Below, in pieces: positions 43,590-54,626 of a stretch of DNA of 64,000 bases (position 1 is its first letter; each line of letters starts with the position of its first letter). This DNA is from Thermus thermophilus HB8 (GTDB taxonomy: Bacteria; Deinococcota; Deinococci; Deinococcales; Thermaceae), in NCBI RefSeq assembly GCF_000091545.1, contig NC_006461.1:495564-559563 (forward strand). The letters are read 5' to 3'. The notes beneath the pieces are model-generated. The model was not told the DNA's origin. It saw nothing but the letters and a program-made list of their open reading frames with translations, and ran no database searches. Position numbers and translations under genes: made by a program.

Positions 43590-43985
43590 GGGAAGGGCCG
43601 TGGCCGGCCTCTTGCGGAAGCGGACCTCCAAGACCCCGTTCCGCAGGGTGGCCTGGGCCGTCCCCTCCTCAATGGGCCCGGGGAGGTCCAGGGTGCGGCG
43701 GAAGGTGCCCATGGGCCTCTCCTCCAAGAGGTAGGTGCCGGGCAGGGGGTGGCGCACCCCGGCCAGGGTCACCCGCTGCCCCTCCTCCAGAAGCTCCAGG
43801 TCCTCGGGGCGCACCCCGGGAAGGTCCACGAGGAGGACGTAGTGCTCCTCGGTTTCCAGAAGGTCCACCCTGGGGGTCCAGGCGGCGGGCTCCTCCCCGG
43901 TGAGGAGGTAGGCGAGCTCGGCGATGCGCTCCTGCAGTTCCTTCAGCTTTCTCAGGGTTTCCAGGCGGTCGTGGCGCTCCAGCAT
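43575..43985 (-). CDS. Small heat-shock protein (Hsp20 family)
   Basis: A 136-aa holdase with an N-terminal helical arm (LERHDRLETLRKLKELQERI) and an α-crystallin domain: WTPRVDLLETEEHYVLLVDL, PGVRPEDLELL, and the closing NGVLEVRFRKR. The typical I-x-I tail motif is not obvious; LPL in TALPLKEA may take its place. The ATG at 43985 is 6 nt after TATGCT. A longer in-frame ORF from 44339 runs antisense through miaA and is rejected. Confidence 0.88.
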   Translation of the reverse strand: MLERHDRLETLRKLKELQERIAELAYLLTGEEPAAWTPRVDLLETEEHYVLLVDLPGVRPEDLELLEEGQRVTLAGVRHPLPGTYLLEERPMGTFRRTLDLPGPIEEGTAQATLRNGVLEVRFRKRPATALPLKEA

Positions 43986-43990
43986 GCCCT

Positions 43991-43997
43991 TAGCATA
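43991..43997. promoter_or_regulatory. Overlapping bidirectional -10, Hsp20 and miaA
   Basis: Plus-strand TAGCATA holds TAGCAT (43991-43996) with the miaA GTG 7 nt later, and minus-strand TATGCT (43997-43992) with the Hsp20 ATG 6 nt later. Five base pairs are shared and both messages would be leaderless. Confidence 0.55.
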
Positions 43998-44003
43998 AGG
44001 GAC

Positions 44004-44912
44004 GTGGAGGCGATCCCCGTCCTCGCGGGCCCCACGGGAAGCGGCAAGACCTTTTTGGCCCTCCGCCTGGGGGAGGAGGTCCCCGTGGAGGTGGTCTCCG
44101 CCGACGCCACCATGGTCTACCGGGGCCTGGACATCGGGACGGACAAGCCCACGCCCGAGGAGCGGGCGCGGGTGCCCCACCACCTGGTGGACGTCCTCGA
44201 GCCCCACGAGGCCATGAGCGTGGCCCGCTTCCTCGCCCTGGCCGAGGAGGCCATCGCCCATGTCCTTTCCCGGGGAAAGCTCCCCTTGGTGGTGGGGGGG
44301 ACGGGCTACTACATCCGCGCCCTCTCCGAGGGGCTTCACGACCTTCCCCCGCCGGACCCCGGGGTCCAGGAGGCCCTATGGGCGGAGCTTGAGGCGCGGG
44401 GCCTTGAGGCCCTCCTCGCTGAGCTCGCCCGGGCGAGCCCCGAGGACGCCCGCCGCGTGGGAAAAAACCCGAGGAGGCTCGTCCGGGCCCTGGAGGTCCT
44501 GAGGCGCACGGGCACTCCCCCGGCCCGGTTTCCCAAGAGGCCCCCCCGCTTCCGCTACAAGAAGCTCGTCCTCTGGCCCGACCGGGCCTGGCTTTTCCCG
44601 AGGCTGGAGGAAAGGGCCAAGGCCCAGTTCGCCCGGGGGCTCGTGGAGGAGGTGCGGGGGCTCCTTGAGCGCTACCCCAGGATGCCCACCGCCCTCCAGG
44701 CCATCGGCTACAAGGAGGTGGCGGGCCACCTCCTGGGGGCCTACGGCCTGGAGGAGGCGCTAGAGCGGGACATCCGGGCGGTGAAGGCCTACGCCAAAAG
44801 GCAGTACACCTGGTTCCGCCACGAGCCCGGGGACGTGGTCTACCTGCCCCGGGGGGGCGAGGAGGCCTACGTGGGCTTCCGGGACTGGCTTTGCCTCCAC
44901 TTCGGGCTATAG
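44004..44912 (+). CDS. miaA: tRNA dimethylallyltransferase
   Basis: Adds the isopentenyl group to A37 of tRNAs that read UNN codons. With the GTG at 44004 the protein has 302 aa; Walker A is [13 protein letters not shown] (8-20), followed by [20 protein letters not shown] (29-48) where the usual DSMQ/VY is ADATMVY, the conserved [11 protein letters not shown] (about 91-101), and the C-terminal [16 protein letters not shown] and AKRQYTWFR. The ORF is open further upstream, but that would overlap the Hsp20 gene and its promoter. Its stop is inside the gatA -10 hexamer. Confidence 0.93.
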
Positions 44913-44913
44913 T
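44908..44913 (+). promoter_or_regulatory. Leaderless promoter of gatA
   Basis: TATAGT, the 6 nt GGGGGC, then ATG at 44920. The TAG in the hexamer is also the miaA stop codon. Confidence 0.6.
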
Positions 44914-44919
44914 GGGGGC

Positions 44920-46335
44920 ATGTTGGCCCACGAGATCCGCGCCCGCGTGGCCCGGGGGGAGGTTTCCCCCCTGGAGGTGGCCCAGGCCTACCTGAAACGG
45001 GTCCAGGAGCTGGACCCGGGCCTCGGCGCCTTCCTCTCCCTGAACGAGAGGCTTTTGGAGGAGGCGGAGGCGGTGGACCCCGGGCTTCCCCTGGCGGGCC
45101 TCGTGGTGGCGGTGAAGGACAACATCGCCACCCGTGGCCTCCGCACCACGGCGGGAAGCCGCCTTCTGGAGAACTTCGTGCCCCCCTACGAGGCCACCGC
45201 GGTGGCGAGGCTTAAGGCCCTGGGCGCCCTGGTCCTGGGCAAGACCAACCTGGACGAGTTCGGCATGGGCTCCTCCACGGAGCACTCCGCCTTCTTTCCC
45301 ACCAAGAACCCCTTTGACCCGGATAGGGTCCCCGGGGGCTCCAGCGGGGGAAGCGCCGCCGCCTTGGCCGCCGACCTCGCCCCCCTCGCCCTGGGCTCGG
45401 ACACGGGGGGAAGCGTCCGGCAGCCCGCCGCCTTCTGCGGCGTCTACGGCCTCAAGCCCACCTACGGCCGGGTGAGCCGCTTCGGCCTCATCGCCTACGC
45501 CTCGAGCCTGGACCAGATCGGCCCCATGGCCCGCTCCGTGCGGGACCTGGCCCTCCTCATGGACGCCGCGGCCGGGCCCGACCCCCTGGACGCCACGAGC
45601 CTGGACCTCCCCCCCCGCTTCCAGGAGGCCCTGGAGGGGCCCCTTCCCCCCCTGCGCCTCGGGGTGGTGCGGGAGGCCCTCGCGGGGAATAGCCCCGGGG
45701 TGGAGAGGGCCCTGGAGGAGGCCCTTAAGGTCTTCCGGGAGCTTGGCCTTTCCGTGCGCGAGGTCTCCTGGCCTTCCCTCCCCCAGGCCCTCGCCGCCTA
45801 CTACATCCTGGCCCCGGCGGAGGCGAGCTCCAACCTGGCCCGCTACGACGGCACCCTCTACGGGCGGCGGGCGGCGGGGGAGGAGGTGGAGGGGATGATG
45901 GAGGCCACCCGGGCCCTCTTCGGCCTCGAGGTGAAAAGGCGCGTCCTCGTGGGCACCTTCGTCCTCTCTAGCGGCTACTACGAGGCCTACTATGGCCGCG
46001 CCCAGGCCTTCCGCCGCCGCCTCAAGGCCGAGGCCCAGGCCCTCTTCCGGGAGGTGGACCTCCTCCTCCTCCCCACCACCCCCCACCCCGCCTTCCCCTT
46101 CGGGGCCCGGCGCGATCCCCTCGCCATGTACCGGGAGGACCTCTACACCGTGGGGGCGAACCTCACGGGCCTGCCCGCCCTCTCCTTCCCCGCGGGGTTT
46201 GAGGGGCACCTGCCCGTGGGCCTCCAGCTCCTCGCCCCCTGGGGGGAGGACGAGAGGCTTCTTCGGGCGGCCCTCGCCTTTGAGGAGGCCACGGCCCGGG
46301 CCCACCTCAAGGCCCCCTTGGGGGAGGCCCTCTGA
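44920..46335 (+). CDS. gatA: Asp-tRNA(Asn)/Glu-tRNA(Gln) amidotransferase subunit A
   Basis: Amidase-signature subunit that releases ammonia from glutamine for the transamidosome (471 aa, the T. thermophilus length). The Ser-cisSer-Lys triad is visible: Lys in [13 protein letters not shown] (about 61), SSGGS in [15 protein letters not shown] (about 140-153) and the nucleophile in [13 protein letters not shown] (about 160-172). gatB and gatC are not in the window. As glnS is present, the likely substrate is Asp-tRNA-Asn, in line with what is known for Thermus. The next gene overlaps by one base (TGATG). Confidence 0.94.
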
Positions 46336-47078
46336 TGGAGGCCGCCTTCCGCTACCGCATGGCCACCCGGCTCGCCCGCAGGCTCAGGGAGGCCGGGCGC
46401 CCCCTTCCCCTCCCTGCCCTGGGGGAGGCCTTGGGGCTTCGCGGCCCCGTGGAGCGGGTGGTGCGGCCCCTTCTGGACGGGAGGTTCCTCCTGGAGGAGG
46501 GGGTGGGGCTTTGGGAGTGGCGCTACCCCTTTCCCCTGGAGGGGGAGGCGGTGGTGGTCCTGGACCTGGAGACCACGGGGCTTGCCCCGGGCCTGGACGA
46601 GGTGATTGAGGTGGGCCTCCTCCGCCTGGAGGGGGGGAGGCGCCTCCCCTTCCAGAGCCTCGTCCGCCCCTCCCGCCCGCCGAGCCCCTTCGTGGAGCGC
46701 CTCACCGGCATCCCCCGGGAGGCCCTGGAGGAGGCCCCCTCCCTGGAGGAGGTTCTGGAGAAGGCCTACCCCCTCCTCGCCGACGCCACCTTGGTGATCC
46801 ACAACGCCGCCTTTGACCTGGGCTTCCTCCGCCCGGCCTTGGAGGGCCTGGGCTACCGCCTGGAAAACCCCGTGGTGGACTCCCTGCGCTTGGCCAGACG
46901 GGGCTTACCAGGCCTTAGGCGCTACGGCCTGGACGCCCTCTCCGAGGTCCTGGAGCTTCCCCGAAGGACCTGCCACCGGGCCCTCGAGGACGTGGAGCGC
47001 ACCCTCGCCGTGGTGCACGAGGTATACTATATGCTTACGTCCGGCCGTCCCCGCACGCTTTGGGAACTCGGGAGGTAG
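46335..47078 (+). CDS. DnaQ-type 3'-5' exonuclease
   Basis: A 247-aa protein. Residues 1-65 look like a small winged-helix module; residues 70-240 are a DEDDh exonuclease: ExoI VVVLDLETTGLAPG (73-86), ExoII TLVIHNAAFDLGFLRP (about 154-169), ExoIII CHRALEDVERTLAVVHEV with the catalytic His-x4-Asp (about 215-232). It could be a proofreading subunit or an accessory exonuclease; the catalytic Pol III of Thermus has its own PHP domain. The ATG overlaps the gatA stop. Confidence 0.85.
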   Translation: MEAAFRYRMATRLARRLREAGRPLPLPALGEALGLRGPVERVVRPLLDGRFLLEEGVGLWEWRYPFPLEGEAVVVLDLETTGLAPGLDEVIEVGLLRLEGGRRLPFQSLVRPSRPPSPFVERLTGIPREALEEAPSLEEVLEKAYPLLADATLVIHNAAFDLGFLRPALEGLGYRLENPVVDSLRLARRGLPGLRRYGLDALSEVLELPRRTCHRALEDVERTLAVVHEVYYMLTSGRPRTLWELGR

Positions 47079-47079
47079 C

Positions 47080-48132
47080 ATGACCGCGCGGTATGTGCTC
47101 ACCAGCGCCTGTATCCAGACCGGTACCATGGCCTTGACCGTATCCCTCCGCCAGCGCCTCCTCGGGCGGGAGCAGGTGCGCTTCGTGGACGAGGACGGGG
47201 AGGCCTACACGGTGGAGGTGGACTGGAAGGCCGGGGTCCTCAGGGGCCTCGGCCCCTACTACCAGAAGCGCCGCCTCTCGGCCAACGAGACCGTCCTCCT
47301 CCTCTTCCGGGGGGAGGAGGTGGAGCTTAAAGCGGCCCCCAGGCCGGGCCAGAGGCCCCCGGCCCGGGAGCGGGAGGCTAGGCCGGAGGAGGTCTCCCCC
47401 CCTCCCGAGTCCCAGAAGCGCCGGGTCCGGGTCACCCCCTACCCCAAGGAGGTGCTCTTCCCCCACGAGCCCTTAGAGCCCCCGGGGGCCACGGAGGACC
47501 TCCGGCGGCTCGGCTTCCAGCTTGAGGAGGGGCCGCCTTGGGTCTACCGGGCCTTCTCCGGGAGGCGCCGGCTCACCCTCGTCCTCCTCCGCCTGGGCGA
47601 GGGGGAGGTGGAGCGCCTCAAGCCCTACCGCCTCCAGGGGGCCTACACCGCCCTCCTCGCCCCGGAGTCCCAGCGGGACCGGGTCCCGGAGGGCGTGGGC
47701 TTCGTCTCCCCCGAGGCCCTGACCCGCCTCGCCCGCCTCAAGGGGCGGTTCCCCCTCACCCCCTGGGACCTGGAGGACCTCCTCAAGGAGGGCCGGGTGG
47801 ACCTCGAGGCGGTGGAGGCCCTGGAGGACCGGCTGGCGGCGGAGCTTTCCGAGCGGGGGGCCTTCGCCGCCCTCCTCCTCCTCCTCGCCCGCAAGCCCCT
47901 CGGGGAGGTCTTCCTCCTCGCGGACCTCGAGGCGGAGGCCCTGGAGGAAGGCCTCGTCCCCGAGGTGGTCCGCCAGGGGGTGGAGGTCCTCGCCCAGCCG
48001 CCCTTCCTCCTCCTCAAGCGCCTCTCCCCCGGGGAGTTCCTGCTCCGCCAAAGCGTGGAGGAGGCCCTGGAGGACCTCAGGGCCTTCGCCGAGGGGCTTG
48101 CGGGCCGCCTCAGCCGCGCCCGGAGCCTTTGA
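47080..48132 (+). CDS. Two-domain protein of unknown function (350 aa)
   Basis: Begins MTARYVLTSACIQTGTMALT with GGAGG four nt upstream. Residues 15-85 look like a small β-rich domain (RFVDEDGEAYTVEVDW, RLSANETVLLLF). Residues 85-125 form a low-complexity linker rich in Pro, Arg and Glu, and 125-350 are helical and Leu/Glu-rich. No catalytic motif and no family recognised. Start 2 nt after the exonuclease stop, so same operon with gatA. The 3' end overlaps csaB by 23 bp. Codon use is ordinary, so the gene is real. Confidence 0.7.
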   Translation: MTARYVLTSACIQTGTMALTVSLRQRLLGREQVRFVDEDGEAYTVEVDWKAGVLRGLGPYYQKRRLSANETVLLLFRGEEVELKAAPRPGQRPPAREREARPEEVSPPPESQKRRVRVTPYPKEVLFPHEPLEPPGATEDLRRLGFQLEEGPPWVYRAFSGRRRLTLVLLRLGEGEVERLKPYRLQGAYTALLAPESQRDRVPEGVGFVSPEALTRLARLKGRFPLTPWDLEDLLKEGRVDLEAVEALEDRLAAELSERGAFAALLLLLARKPLGEVFLLADLEAEALEEGLVPEVVRQGVEVLAQPPFLLLKRLSPGEFLLRQSVEEALEDLRAFAEGLAGRLSRARSL

Positions 48133-49083
48133 TGGGGACGCCCTCCCCCAGCGCCAGGTCAAAGCTCTGCCGCGCCCGCTCCTTCAGCCGGGCCACCTTC
48201 TCCCAGTCGGGGAAGCGGCCGTAAAGGGCGGCCTTGTAGAGCTTGATGGGCTCCCCGGGGAGCTCCTGGTAGTAGGCCCCCGTCTCCTTGGCGAAGGCGG
48301 CCACCTTGGGGTCGTAGGAGAGGGCGGCGAAGGGGGTGCCCGCGGCCGCGGCCAGGATCAGGCCGTGGAGGCGCATGGAGATCACGTACCCCGCCTGGGC
48401 CGCGAGGTAGAGGAGGCGGCGGGGGTCGGAGGTGCGCTCTATGCGGTGGAGGCGGAAGACCTCGGCCACCTCGTCGTCGTAGCCGGGCTGGAGGAGGAGG
48501 ACGAGGACCTGCTTCCCCTCGTGGACCAGGTGGTTGGCGGCCACGTAGAGGGTCGTGAGGGCCTCCTCCCGCACCCCCGCCCGGGGGATGACGAGGACGA
48601 GGTCCTCCTCCCGCGGCACGGGGGGCGGCGGGAGGAGGAGGGCGGGGTCGGCCCCGAGGGCGGCGGGGATCCCCAGGCGCCGGGCGTACTCCAGGGAGTC
48701 CTGGTCCCTGAGGATCACCGGCACGCCCTGGAGGGCCTTTCGCACCCGCCTCTCCCCCCAGGGGGAGAGGGGGCCCAGGGACTGGTTGAAGACCACGACC
48801 CGCTTGCGGAAGAGGCGGGCGAGGCGGAGCACGGAGAGGTAGTAGGTGAGGCTTAAGGCGCTGGTGGCGTCCTGCAGAAGCCCCCCTCCTCCGAGGAGCC
48901 AGAGGTCCGCCCGGAGGAGGGCCAGGGGGTTCAGGCGGTGGTAGGCCCTGAGGCCGTGGTCCTCGCGGGTCCTTTTGGGGTCGCCGGAGAGGGCCACCAC
49001 CTCGTGGCCGCGGGCCTTGAGCTCCCGGGCGATGGCCTCGAGGATCGCCTCGTCCCCGGCGTTCCTGAACCCGTAGTACCCCG

Positions 49084-49099
<16 letters not shown>
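48110..49099 (-). CDS. csaB: Polysaccharide pyruvyl transferase CsaB
   Basis: Adds ketal-linked pyruvate to the secondary cell-wall polysaccharide, creating the ligand to which SLH-domain S-layer proteins bind. The 329-aa protein belongs to PF04230: VVGVAGYYGFRNAGDEAIL (2-20) with the typical GxxN/DxGDE, LLGGGGLLQD (about 68-77), and the C-terminal MRLHGLILAAAAGTPFAAL (about 243-261). T. thermophilus csaB has been studied as the ancestral S-layer anchoring gene. It overlaps the upstream DUF5693 gene by 16 bp. Confidence 0.93.
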
Positions 49100-51416
<2,317 letters not shown>

Positions 51417-51422
51417 CCCTCC

Positions 51423-51428
51423 ATGATA
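51423..51428 (-). promoter_or_regulatory. Leaderless promoter of the udk operon
   Basis: TATCAT, the 6 nt GGAGGG, GTG at 51416. It abuts the malK terminator stem (51431). Confidence 0.55.
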
Positions 51429-51430
51429 AA

Positions 51431-51454
51431 GGGGCGGGGGGAAGCCCCCGCCCC
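51431..51454 (-). terminator. Terminator of the malK-like gene
   Basis: On the minus strand GGGGCGGGGG, loop CTTC, CCCCCGCCCC: a perfect 10-bp stem, 15 nt after the ATPase stop, followed by TTTAT that merges into the udk -10. Confidence 0.75.
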
Positions 51455-51469
51455 CATTCCCCTCGGGCC

Positions 51470-52600
51470 CTAGCGGGCCACGGCCGCCCGCTCCTGGGCG
51501 TGGCCGATGGTCTTGTCGGTTTCCACGTCAAAGGCGTGGAGCCTTTGGGTGTCGGCGAGGAGCTCCACCTTGTCCCCGGGCTTCACGGGGGCGTGGCCGT
51601 CCACCTTGGCCACGAGGAGGGTGCCGTTTATCGCCACGTGGATCTCCGTCTCCGCCCCCAGGGGCTCCACCACCTCCACCTCGCCCCGGAGGACGTTCTC
51701 CTCCTCGGGGATCGTCGTGTACCCCTTGAGGCCTAAGTGCTCGGGCCGGACGCCAAGCCACACCTCCTTCCCGGCGTAGGGCTTCAGGGCGCTTCCCAGC
51801 ACGGCGTTCGCCCGGATGCGAAAGCCGGGGGCCACGAGGTAGACCTTCTCCCCCTGGACCTCCACCCCGGCGCGGACGAAGTTCATGGAGGGGCTGCCGA
51901 TGAAGCCGGCCACGAAGCGGTTGGCGGGGAAGTCGTAGAGGTTCAAGGGCGTGTCCACCTGCTGGATCTCCCCGTCCTTCATGACCACGATGCGGTGCCC
52001 CAGGGTCATGGCCTCCACCTGGTCGTGGGTCACGTAGATGGTGGTGACCCCGAGGCGCCTTTGCAGCTTGGCGATCTCGGCCCGCATCTCCACGCGGAGC
52101 TTGGCGTCCAGGTTGGAGAGGGGCTCGTCCATGAGGAAGACCTTGGGTTCCCGCACGATGGCCCGCCCCATGGCCACCCGCTGGCGCTGCCCGCCCGAGA
52201 GCTCCCGGGGCTTGCGGTTGAGGAGGTGCTCGATCTTGAGGATGCGGGCGGCCTCCTTGACCCGCCGGTCAATCTCGTCCTTGGGGTAGCGCCGGAGGCG
52301 GAGCCCGAAGGCCATGTTCTCGTAGACGTTCATGTGGGGGTAGAGGGCGTAGTTCTGGAAGACCATGGCGATGTCCCGGTCCTTGGGGGGGACGTCGTTC
52401 ACCAGGCGGTCGCCGATGTAGATCTTGCCCTCGGAGATCTCCTCCAGCCCGGCGATCATGCGGAGGGTGGTGGTCTTGCCGCAGCCCGAGGGCCCCACGA
52501 AGACCACGAACTCCCCGTCCTCCGTCTCCAGGTTGAAGTCCTTGACCGCCACCACCTTGCCGAAGCGCTTCCACACGTGTTCCAGCCTGACCTTGGCCAT
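51470..52600 (-). CDS. malK: Sugar ABC transporter ATP-binding protein (MalK/UgpC type)
   Basis: A 376-aa ATPase with a nucleotide-binding domain (Walker A GPSGCGKTTTLR, signature LSGGQRQRVAMGRA, Walker B VFLMDEPLSNLDA, switch VTHDQ) and a C-terminal OB-type regulatory domain (from about 240; GVRPEHLGLK is typical). No permease or binding-protein genes lie nearby. In T. thermophilus HB27 a lone MalK is reported to energise a maltose/trehalose/sucrose transporter encoded elsewhere; this is a good candidate. The ATG at 52600 with GGAGGTACC upstream is preferred over an in-frame ATG at 52663. Confidence 0.92.
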   Translation of the reverse strand: MAKVRLEHVWKRFGKVVAVKDFNLETEDGEFVVFVGPSGCGKTTTLRMIAGLEEISEGKIYIGDRLVNDVPPKDRDIAMVFQNYALYPHMNVYENMAFGLRLRRYPKDEIDRRVKEAARILKIEHLLNRKPRELSGGQRQRVAMGRAIVREPKVFLMDEPLSNLDAKLRVEMRAEIAKLQRRLGVTTIYVTHDQVEAMTLGHRIVVMKDGEIQQVDTPLNLYDFPANRFVAGFIGSPSMNFVRAGVEVQGEKVYLVAPGFRIRANAVLGSALKPYAGKEVWLGVRPEHLGLKGYTTIPEEENVLRGEVEVVEPLGAETEIHVAINGTLLVAKVDGHAPVKPGDKVELLADTQRLHAFDVETDKTIGHAQERAAVAR

Positions 52601-52661
52601 GCGGTACCTCCACGCGAACCCCGCGCTTTGAGCGCCTTTGGCCCATCGGGGGTTCCCCGGC

Positions 52662-52667
52662 ATTTTA
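52662..52667 (-). promoter_or_regulatory. Possible -10 of the malK-like gene
   Basis: TAAAAT on the minus strand, giving a leader of about 55 nt. It coincides with the TAA stop of the disrupted upstream gene. Confidence 0.4.
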
Positions 52668-53520
52668 CCCGAGGTGGGGGCCTTCCCGCCACGGGGGGCG
52701 GGTCCGGTTCCAGAAGAGGAGGCCCAGGTAGGCGAGGCCGAGCTCGGGCCTGACCTCCGTGGTCACGGAGAGGGCGAAGGCGTGGAAGAGGAGGCTTTCC
52801 AGGGCGTGGCGGGGGCTTTGCCGTAGGAGGTCCTTGAGGGCGGGGCCCTGCCTCAGGGCGAGGAGGGCGAGGTAGGGGAGGTAGGGCCAGGGCCCGGTGG
52901 AAAGGCCCAGGGCGGAGGCCCCGAGGCTCAGGAAGGCCAGGGCCCGGGCCGGGGGCAGGGGGTCTAGGCCCAGGGGCCTGAGCTCGCCCCATAGGGGGTC
53001 CTCTTCCCCAGGCCAGGGGGTTTTGAGGAGGAGGAGCCTTTTCCCCTCGTGCCCGCCCAGGTAGCCCCTGGGGTCCGGGGCCACCCCCAGGGGAAGGAGG
53101 AGGGCGGGGTTTTCCCTTAGGGCCTGGAAGAGGAGGGGGTCTAGGGGAAGGCCGTCCACCAGAAACCAGGTATGGGGCTTTCCCGAGAGGAGGAAGCCCA
53201 GAGCCTTTTCCACCCGGTGGCCCCGGCCGGTGGCCCCGGTGGGCCAGGATCCCGGGCCAGGCCTCGGGGGGCTCCCGGAGGAGGGTTTGCCCCCACGGGG
53301 GGCTGGCCCGAAAGGGAGCGGTGCGGAGGCGGAAGCGGGCCTCCAGGGCCTCGCCTTCCTCCAGGGCGAAGCGGGCGAGGAGGTTGCCTTGGGCCTCGTA
53401 GACCTCGAGGGGCTTGTGGGAGAGGAAGACCTCCCCCACCTCCTGCCCCGGGAGGGTTTGGGGCAGGGGGAGGAGGTACTCCCCGCCGGCGAGGGGGCGG
53501 AAGCGGAGGGCGTAGCGCAC
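52665..53520 (-). pseudogene. Gene disrupted by a 13-bp tandem duplication, function unknown
   Basis: The GTG at 53520 opens a frame (MRYALRFRPLAGGEYLLPLP...) whose first 70 residues resemble a transglutaminase-type N-terminal β-sandwich. The true C-terminal part is in another frame and ends at the TAA at 52665. The frames switch exactly where a 13-mer is perfectly duplicated in tandem (53214-53239). Deleting one copy joins them: ...GILAHRGHR-VEKALGFLL..., giving 280 residues with a hydrophobic C-terminal third. Thus it is either a recently broken gene, a phase-variable gene, or an assembly error. A separate gene from GTG 53213 is possible but has no ribosome site. The upstream TAGCCT-N6-GTG promoter looks intact. 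Confidence 0.75.
53214..53239. repeat. Tandem duplication of a 13-mer
   Basis: CCGGTGGCCCCGG occurs twice back to back (53214-53226 and 53227-53239). Thirteen is not a multiple of three, so the extra copy shifts the reading frame of the gene that contains it. Confidence 0.95.
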
Positions 53521-53526
53521 ACGCCT

Positions 53527-53532
53527 AGGCTA
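53527..53532 (-). promoter_or_regulatory. Leaderless promoter of the disrupted gene
   Basis: TAGCCT, the 6 nt AGGCGT, then GTG at 53520. It is divergent from the aminotransferase promoter 24 bp away. Confidence 0.45.
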
Positions 53533-53555
53533 CCCCGTCCGGGTCCCCTTTCCGC

Positions 53556-53561
53556 TACACT
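53556..53561 (+). promoter_or_regulatory. Leaderless promoter of the aminotransferase gene
   Basis: TACACT, the 6 nt TCTCCC, ATG at 53568. No Shine-Dalgarno is possible in this context. Confidence 0.55.
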
Positions 53562-53567
53562 TCTCCC

Positions 53568-54626
53568 ATGGACTGGCTCCTCACCCCAGGACCCGTGCGC
53601 CTGCACCCCAAGGCCTTGGAGGCCCTGGCCCGGCCCCAGCTCCACCACCGCACCGAGGCCGCCCGGGAGGTCTTCCTGAAGGCGAGGGGGCTTTTGAGGG
53701 AGGCCTTCCGCACCGAGGGGGAGGTCTTGATCCTTACGGGAAGCGGCACCCTGGCCATGGAGGCCTTGGTGAAGAACCTCTTCGCCCCCGGGGAAAGGGT
53801 CTTGGTGCCGGTCTACGGCAAGTTCTCCGAGCGCTTCTACGAGATCGCCTTGGAGGCGGGGCTGGTTGTGGAGCGCCTGGACTACCCCTACGGGGACACC
53901 CCCCGCCCCGAGGACGTGGCCAAGGAGGGGTACGCGGGGCTGCTTCTGGTCCACTCGGAGACCTCCACCGGGGCCCTCGCCGACCTTCCCGCCTTGGCCC
54001 GGGCCTTCAAGGAGAAGAACCCCGAGGGCCTCGTGGGGGCGGACATGGTGACGAGCCTCCTGGTGGGGGAGGTGGCCCTCGAGGCCATGGGCGTGGACGC
54101 CGCGGCCTCGGGGAGCCAGAAGGGCCTCATGTGCCCCCCGGGCCTCGGCTTCGTGGCCCTCTCCCCCAGGGCCCTGGAGCGCCTGAAGCCCAGGGGCTAC
54201 TACCTGGACCTCGCCCGGGAGCTCAAGGCCCAAAAGGAGGGGGAGAGCGCCTGGACCCCGGCCATCAACCTGGTGTTGGCGGTGGCGGCCGTCCTCGAGG
54301 AGGTCCTTCCCCGCCTGGAGGAGCACCTCGCCCTCAAGGCCTGGCAGAACGCCCTCCTCTACGGGGTGGGGGAGGAGGGGGGCCTTAGACCCGTCCCCAA
54401 GCGGTTTAGCCCCGCCGTGGCCGCCTTCTACCTGCCGGAAGGGGTGCCCTACGCCCGGGTGAAGGAGGCCTTCGCCCAAAGGGGGGCCGTCATCGCCGGG
54501 GGGCAGGGGCCCTTGAAGGGCAAGGTCTTCCGCCTCTCCCTCATGGGCGCCTACGACCGCTACGAGGCCCTGGGGGTGGCCGGCATGTTCAGGGAGGTTT
54601 TGGAAGAAATTCTTCCAGCTTCTTGA
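53568..54626 (+). CDS. Class V aminotransferase
   Basis: PLP enzyme of 352 aa related to serine-pyruvate/alanine-glyoxylate and phosphoserine aminotransferases. It begins MDWLLTPGPVRLHPKALEAL (family signature TPGPVxxxP). LTGSGTLAMEALVKN (about 57-71) is the phosphate-binding turn, HSETSTGALADL (about 127-138) and GADMVTSLLVGE (about 158-169) carry the PLP-ring and pyridine-nitrogen contacts, and SGSQKGLMCPPGLG holds the Schiff-base lysine (about 186). The T. thermophilus protein was crystallised as a putative aspartate aminotransferase; the true substrate is uncertain. Convergent 38-bp overlap with the next gene. Confidence 0.88.
   Translation: MDWLLTPGPVRLHPKALEALARPQLHHRTEAAREVFLKARGLLREAFRTEGEVLILTGSGTLAMEALVKNLFAPGERVLVPVYGKFSERFYEIALEAGLVVERLDYPYGDTPRPEDVAKEGYAGLLLVHSETSTGALADLPALARAFKEKNPEGLVGADMVTSLLVGEVALEAMGVDAAASGSQKGLMCPPGLGFVALSPRALERLKPRGYYLDLARELKAQKEGESAWTPAINLVLAVAAVLEEVLPRLEEHLALKAWQNALLYGVGEEGGLRPVPKRFSPAVAAFYLPEGVPYARVKEAFAQRGAVIAGGQGPLKGKVFRLSLMGAYDRYEALGVAGMFREVLEEILPAS

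Noticed and set aside
43986..44339. N-terminal extension of the Hsp20 gene
   Set aside because: It would be antisense to miaA; the ATG at 43985 has its own TATGCT element and gives a normal-length Hsp20.
53213..53215. GTG as start of an independent 182-aa gene
   Set aside because: No ribosome site or -10 nearby, and deletion of one 13-mer copy joins this frame seamlessly to the upstream one.
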